DNA of 64,000 nucleotides, from the NCBI RefSeq assembly GCF_017487405.1, contig NZ_CP062222.1, forward strand, positions 2,465,001 through 2,529,000, in the 5' to 3' direction. The stretch is from Brevundimonas goettingensis (GTDB lineage Bacteria; Pseudomonadota; Alphaproteobacteria; Caulobacterales; Caulobacteraceae). The notes under the pieces were generated by a model. The model searched no databases and had not been told where the DNA came from. It saw only the letters and a list, made by a program, of their open reading frames with translations. Both the position numbers and the translations under genes were made by a program. The stretch's first letter is position 1. Each line of letters opens with the position of its first letter. Below are positions 63,670 through 64,000 of this stretch, one piece after another.

Positions 63670-64000
63670 ATGGCTAGACCGTCCCTCGCAGCATCCGGCG
63701 GAGGGGGGGTGGGAGCCATACTCGTCCGCATCCTCTCGGTCATCTTCGTCATGATCGGCGCGACCCTGACCATCGGCGGAGCCTGGTTGCTGACGCTGGG
63801 CGGCTCCTTCTACTATCTGCTGGCCGGTCTAGGCCTGATCGCCTCGGGCGTGATGCTGTTCCGGCTCAAGCTGACCGGCGCCTACATCTACTTTGGTGTC
63901 TTCGTCCTGACAGTGATGTGGGCGTTGTGGGAAGTCGGGCTCGACGGCTGGGGTCTGGTGCCCCGGGTCATCGCCCCGGCCGTGCTTCTGGCCTTGGTGA
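63670..64000 (+). CDS. Membrane-bound PQQ-dependent dehydrogenase, N-terminal part (cut by window edge)
   Basis: The frame starts at ATG 63670 with AAGGA upstream and runs off the right edge, giving about 110 residues. They form a basic start and four hydrophobic helices, including LTIGGAWLLTLGGSFYYLL, GLIASGVMLFRLKLTGAYIY and FVLTVMWALWEVGLDGWGLVPR. This is the N-terminal membrane anchor of the glucose/quinate/shikimate class of quinoprotein dehydrogenases, which pass electrons to ubiquinone. The PQQ domain lies outside the window, so the substrate is unknown. Confidence 0.8.
   Translation, partial: MARPSLAASGGGGVGAILVRILSVIFVMIGATLTIGGAWLLTLGGSFYYLLAGLGLIASGVMLFRLKLTGAYIYFGVFVLTVMWALWEVGLDGWGLVPRVIAPAVLLALV

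Overview
The window is strongly GC-rich and gene-dense. It looks like chromosomal DNA from a member of the Caulobacteraceae, most like Brevundimonas (an inference, not a search result). The reasons are a full-length CcrM-type GANTC methyltransferase, the alphaproteobacterial order mutY - DUF721 - dsbA-like - smc, rnpB next to mraZ at the head of a dcw cell-wall/division cluster, several TonB-dependent receptors and a WecG/HfsJ-like glycosyltransferase. No tRNA, insertion sequence, prophage or CRISPR array was seen.

Layout. 1-5.1 kb: a partial DUF4139 gene, then a probable copper-handling set (DUF2946 protein, TonB-dependent receptor, PepSY membrane protein, PCuAC chaperone). 5.2-10.3 kb: ychF, a small lipoprotein, and an iron/heme module (haemoglobin-type receptor with a Fur-like site, followed by a DUF6607 protein). 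10.3-15.3 kb, minus strand: a saccharopine-dehydrogenase-like/DUF4166 protein and two tandem secreted M28 peptidases. 15.4-23.1 kb: GyrI-like protein, ccrM, two paralogous PDZ/multi-TM/GAF membrane proteins (the first split by an apparent frameshift) and an ABC exporter pair. 23.2-26.6 kb: a GT4 glycosyltransferase and a glycogen-debranching-like enzyme. 26.6-34.4 kb: mutY, a DUF721 gene, four tandem DsbA-like genes and smc. 34.4-39.7 kb: small metabolic and regulatory genes (SDR, ArsR-SRPBCC-GST operon, GST/MarR divergent pair, DUF1801, map).

39.6-53.3 kb, minus strand: mraZ-rsmH-ftsL-ftsI-murE-murF-mraY-murD-ftsW-murG, followed downstream by an mscS gene, with rnpB upstream. Several junctions overlap by ATGA; murE/murF and ftsW/murG instead hold stem-loop repeats. 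53.3-64 kb: small lipoproteins, a peptidoglycan amidase, sppA, panD, hemF, a class I glutamine amidotransferase, the WecG-family gene, a hybrid histidine kinase and the start of a membrane PQQ-dependent dehydrogenase.

The points most worth following are: four TGGG boxes at exact 10-bp spacing upstream of mraZ; expansion of the dsbA-like gene to four copies before smc; the split PDZ/GAF gene beside an intact paralogue that shares a highly similar DNA segment; the copper cluster; four convergent gene pairs whose stop codons share one CTAG; and REPIN-like inverted repeats, some placed inside the dcw operon.
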